A stretch of DNA of 64,000 nt, from NCBI RefSeq assembly GCF_026342435.1, contig NZ_JAPEMT010000002.1:806001-870000 (forward strand), read 5' to 3'. Both the position numbers and the translations under genes were made by a program. This document shows positions 61,381 through 64,000 of the stretch, piece after piece (the first letter of the stretch is position 1; every line of letters starts with the position of its first letter). The DNA comes from Streptomyces sp. NBC_00237. Its GTDB lineage: Bacteria > Actinomycetota > Actinomycetes > Streptomycetales > Streptomycetaceae. Below the pieces are notes generated by a model. The model did no database searches and was not told the DNA's origin. It was given only the letters and a program-made list of their open reading frames with translations.

Positions 61381-62118
61381 TCAGAGCGTGCGGCGTACGC
61401 CCGCCTGGCGTTCCAGGTTGCGGAGCTGGACGGCCAGGTCGCCCTCCACGGCGAGGTGGGCGGGGCCGCTGCGGCCGATGGGCAGCACCTGCTCGCTGCG
61501 CATGTCCTCCAGCATCAGGGCGAACGCCGTGTACATCGCGACCAGCGCCACCACGAGGCCGAGCGCACCGGACGTGCGCGTCAGCCATTCGGCGCCGGTG
61601 ACGCCCCCGAGGCCGGTGGCCGCCCAGCGGGGGAGGGAGACCGCGAGGACGAGCCACAGGGCGCGCTTGGGCCGGGTCACGGCGGTCATCAGGGCCCCGA
61701 AGCAGAGGAGCGCCAGGTTGAACACGCCGAGGACCTGAAGGCCGTCGGCCGCGCCGCTGAGCATGATGAGCGCGTACGGCAGCCAGCTCCCCGCGAACAC
61801 CGCCATCAGCGTCGCCGCGATCACGTCACGGGCGCCGAAGGCCAGGACGCTCACCAGGAGTTGGAGGAAGAAGGCGGGCAGCACGGTGAGGGCGACGGCG
61901 GCGCGGGCCGACGCGTCGAAGAGCCCGAGCTGGAGACAGCCCGTCATCACCGAGGCGATGGCGATCGTGAAGAAGCCAAGCGGCATGGGTGAGGCGATGG
62001 GGCGCAGGTTGATCCGTGTCATCGACCGGAGGTCCGGTTCGAAGCGGCGTTCCGGGGGCGCGTCAGGCGAGGTCGCCGGGGTGCCGCCGCTGTCGGCTGC
62101 GGGGGAGGCTGCGGACAT
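61381..62118 (-). CDS. GPR1/FUN34/YaaH-family membrane carrier
   Basis: 245 aa from ATG 62118 (MSAAS). An acidic, disordered N-terminus is followed by six hydrophobic segments. SPMPLGFFTIAIASVMTG is a variant of the family NPAPLGL motif at the first helix. Family members include the acetate/succinate uptake protein SatP. A C-terminal helix of about 45 residues (EDMRSEQVLPIGRSG) is longer than usual. Substrate transport is inferred from the family only. Confidence 0.75.
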   Translation of the reverse strand: MSAASPAADSGGTPATSPDAPPERRFEPDLRSMTRINLRPIASPMPLGFFTIAIASVMTGCLQLGLFDASARAAVALTVLPAFFLQLLVSVLAFGARDVIAATLMAVFAGSWLPYALIMLSGAADGLQVLGVFNLALLCFGALMTAVTRPKRALWLVLAVSLPRWAATGLGGVTGAEWLTRTSGALGLVVALVAMYTAFALMLEDMRSEQVLPIGRSGPAHLAVEGDLAVQLRNLERQAGVRRTL

Positions 62119-62134
62119 GGGGTCGGTCTCTCTT

Positions 62135-64000
62135 TCAGTGCTCGAAGCAGGGGTCGACGAAGGACGGCGTCGTGTCGGGGACCGCGCCTCGGGCGACGCG
62201 CCACTTGCGGTGCTGCTCGGACTCGGCGACGGCCTCGGCCACCGCCGCTGCCTGACGGGCACCGCTCTGGTAGCCGCCGAAGCGGGCCACCGGGCTCCAC
62301 TCGGGGCGCACCGGCGGGACGGCCTCGTCGAGGCCCTCGTACTCGGCGGTCGCGTAGACGATGCGGCCTCCGACGACGGTGAGGACGGACTCGATGTCGG
62401 GGATGACGGCCTCGGGCACGGTGAGGTAGTCGTCCGAGAGGATCGCGAGGTCCCCGTACCAGCCCTCGCGCAGAACGCCCTTGACGTCCTGCTCGCCGGT
62501 GAGCTGTGCTCCGCCCCGGGTGTAGAGGCCGAGGGCGGTCTCCCGGTCGATCAGGTTCCCGGCCGGGTAGAGGGCCGTGCCGCCGACGGTGCGCCCGGTG
62601 ACCAGCCAGTGGAGCGCGACCCACGGGTTGTACGAGGAGACGCGGGTGGCGTCGGTTCCGGCGGCGACGGTCAGGCCCCGGTCGAGCATGGCCCGGACGG
62701 GCGGGGTGTGGGCGGCGGCCTCGGTGCCGTACCGGTCGAGGAACGCGGTGCCCTGGAAGGACATCCGGTTCTGTACGGAGAGGGCGCCGCCGAGGGCGGC
62801 GATCCGGTCGAGGCTGTCGGCCGAGACCGTCTCGGCGTGGTCGAAGAGCCAGCGGTTGCCGCCGGGGAAGAGCCCTTCGGCCGCGAGCTTCTCGAAGACG
62901 GCCAGGTCGCGGCGGATCGTCTCGTCGTACGTCGCGTGGAGCCGGAAGCCCCAGCCGTTCTCCAGGAGGAGCCGGACGGCGCTCTCGAATTCGGCCTCGT
63001 ACCCCGTGGCGAGCTCGGGCCGGGGCTCTGAAAAATTCTCGAAGTCGGCGGCGGCCCAGGTGAGGTTCTCTCCGGCGCCGTTGAGCCGGAGCCACTCGTC
63101 CCCGTCGCCGGGCTTGACCGTCTCGGTCCACCGCTTCAGGTCGGCGAGCTCCTGACCGGCCGTCTGCGGGAAGAGGTGGTAGGCGATCCGGAGGGTCAGC
63201 TCCCCGGACCTGGCGAGGTCGGCGACGGTGGCGTAGTTGTCGGGGAAGTTCTGGAACCCGCCGGCGGCGTCGACCGCGGACGTGAGCCCGAAGCGGTTCA
63301 GCTCGCGCAGGAAGTGGCGTGTCGACGTCCGCTTGTCGGCCTCGTCGAGGGCAGGCGCCTTGGCCAGGGTCGAGTACAGGATGAGGGCGCTCGGGGCGGC
63401 CAGGAGGACGCCGGTGGGTTCGCCGTCCCGGCCCCGTACGATCTGCCCGCCGCGCGGGTCGGGGGTCTCCCGGGTGAATCCGGCGGCCCTGACGGCGGCT
63501 CGGTTCATCAGCGCCGACTGGTACAGGTGCAGGACGAAGACCGGGGTGTCGGGGGCGGCGGCGTTCAGCTCCGCGACGGTCGGCATCCTGCGCTCGGCGA
63601 ACTGCTCGGCCGTCCAGCCGCCCACGACGCGGATCCACTGCCCCTTGGGGGTGCGACCGGCCTGCTCGCGCAGCATGGCCAGGGCGTGGCGCAGACTGCG
63701 CACCCCGTCCCAGCGCAGTTCCAGGACGTAGTTCAGGCCGCCCCGGATGACGTGCAGGTGCGAGTCGTTGAGGCCGGGGACCACCCGGCGGCCGAGGGCG
63801 TCGACGACCTTCGTTCCCGGCCCGACGAGGTGGGCGAGGTCGTGGTCGTCGCCGAGGGCCGCGACCCGGCCGCCGCGGATCGCGACGGCACGGGCCTCGG
63901 GCCGGTCGGGGTCGCCGGTGAAGACCTTGGCGTTGCGGACGAGGAGGTCGGCGTGCTCGTGCTCCCGGCGCGGGGCGGGGACGAGGCCCGCCACCGGCAT
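62135..64000 (-). CDS. Amidohydrolase (YtcJ-like), reaching the window edge
   Basis: At least 621 aa. The frame opens with an ATG at the last three bases, so the true start may lie further right. The metal site is VPGLNDSHLHVIRGG (HxH near residue 83), with the middle FRLHATYDE and WLFDHAETVS, and AAGTDATRVSSYNPWVALHW carries the late Asp. This is the Amidohydro_3/YtcJ layout of enzymes that hydrolyse C-N bonds in diverse amides. The substrate is unknown. Its 3' end is 16 nt from the YaaH-type carrier gene start, so the two are likely coexpressed. Confidence 0.85.
   Translation of the reverse strand: MPVAGLVPAPRREHEHADLLVRNAKVFTGDPDRPEARAVAIRGGRVAALGDDHDLAHLVGPGTKVVDALGRRVVPGLNDSHLHVIRGGLNYVLELRWDGVRSLRHALAMLREQAGRTPKGQWIRVVGGWTAEQFAERRMPTVAELNAAAPDTPVFVLHLYQSALMNRAAVRAAGFTRETPDPRGGQIVRGRDGEPTGVLLAAPSALILYSTLAKAPALDEADKRTSTRHFLRELNRFGLTSAVDAAGGFQNFPDNYATVADLARSGELTLRIAYHLFPQTAGQELADLKRWTETVKPGDGDEWLRLNGAGENLTWAAADFENFSEPRPELATGYEAEFESAVRLLLENGWGFRLHATYDETIRRDLAVFEKLAAEGLFPGGNRWLFDHAETVSADSLDRIAALGGALSVQNRMSFQGTAFLDRYGTEAAAHTPPVRAMLDRGLTVAAGTDATRVSSYNPWVALHWLVTGRTVGGTALYPAGNLIDRETALGLYTRGGAQLTGEQDVKGVLREGWYGDLAILSDDYLTVPEAVIPDIESVLTVVGGRIVYATAEYEGLDEAVPPVRPEWSPVARFGGYQSGARQAAAVAEAVAESEQHRKWRVARGAVPDTTPSFVDPCFEH

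Noticed and set aside
43229..62118. Horizontally acquired island covering the regulator-rich region
   Set aside because: I see no integrase, tRNA, direct-repeat borders or clear change in base composition.

Overview
The window is high-GC actinobacterial chromosome, almost certainly Streptomyces. The evidence is third-position G/C in nearly every codon, many GTG starts, ATGA/GTGA coupled genes, GH46 chitosanases, LAL-type LuxR regulators, a DasR-like box and one rare TTA codon. I read about 52 intact genes, one gene cut by the left edge, one running to the right edge and two decayed genes. I saw no tRNA, rRNA, CRISPR array, transposase, integrase or plasmid origin.

Region 1 (1-8.8 kb, plus strand) is a tightly packed surface-glycan type cluster: the tail of an upstream gene, a SAM methyltransferase, a giant AftD/DUF3367-like membrane arabinofuranosyltransferase, a condensation-domain-like protein, a second methyltransferase, a DMT-type transporter and a Trm112-like small protein. 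The giant gene carries a TTA codon, so it may depend on bldA. Region 2 (8.8-15.3 kb) holds a flavin monooxygenase, a probable HTH protein, a three-FN3 lipoprotein with a DasR-like operator, an alpha/beta hydrolase lacking its nucleophile serine, and two tandem GH46 chitosanases.

Region 3 (15.3-31.2 kb) is a purine-to-glyoxylate catabolic block. On the minus strand are uraD-uraH-urate oxidase, two NCS2 nucleobase permeases and an 8-oxoguanine deaminase, with a small HTH regulator beside them. On the plus strand are hydroxypyruvate isomerase, tartronate semialdehyde reductase and catalase. On the minus strand further right is glyoxylate carboligase. Two sets of operators tie the block together. 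An identical 17-bp palindrome lies before the urate-oxidase operon and before catalase. A tandem palindrome pair with 21-bp centre spacing lies before hyi-glxR and before gcl. An acyltransferase and a DUF1023 hydrolase sit inside the block.

Region 4 (31.5-42.7 kb) is mixed: a zinc-ribbon protein with a nuclease-like tail, a GNAT whose 3' end runs into a decayed S33 hydrolase, two coupled acyl-CoA synthetases, a decayed LuxR regulator, a HIT protein, a diaminopimelate-decarboxylase-like enzyme, a winged-helix AlkZ-like protein and CorA.

Region 5 (42.8-64 kb, nearly all minus strand) is rich in regulators and small hydrolases: a Cys-rich secreted protein, two AraC proteins, a PucR protein, two large LAL regulators, four alpha/beta hydrolases (one without its nucleophile), an FMN-reductase/flavin monooxygenase pair, a sugar ABC importer without its own ATPase but coupled to a LAL regulator, a GNAT, a YaaH-type carrier and an amidohydrolase reaching the window edge. 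Intergenic DNA contains many perfect hairpins; the most unusual are a 38-bp loopless palindrome (12248-12285), four hairpins in a row (16941-17069) and a nested stem structure after catalase (26644-26751).
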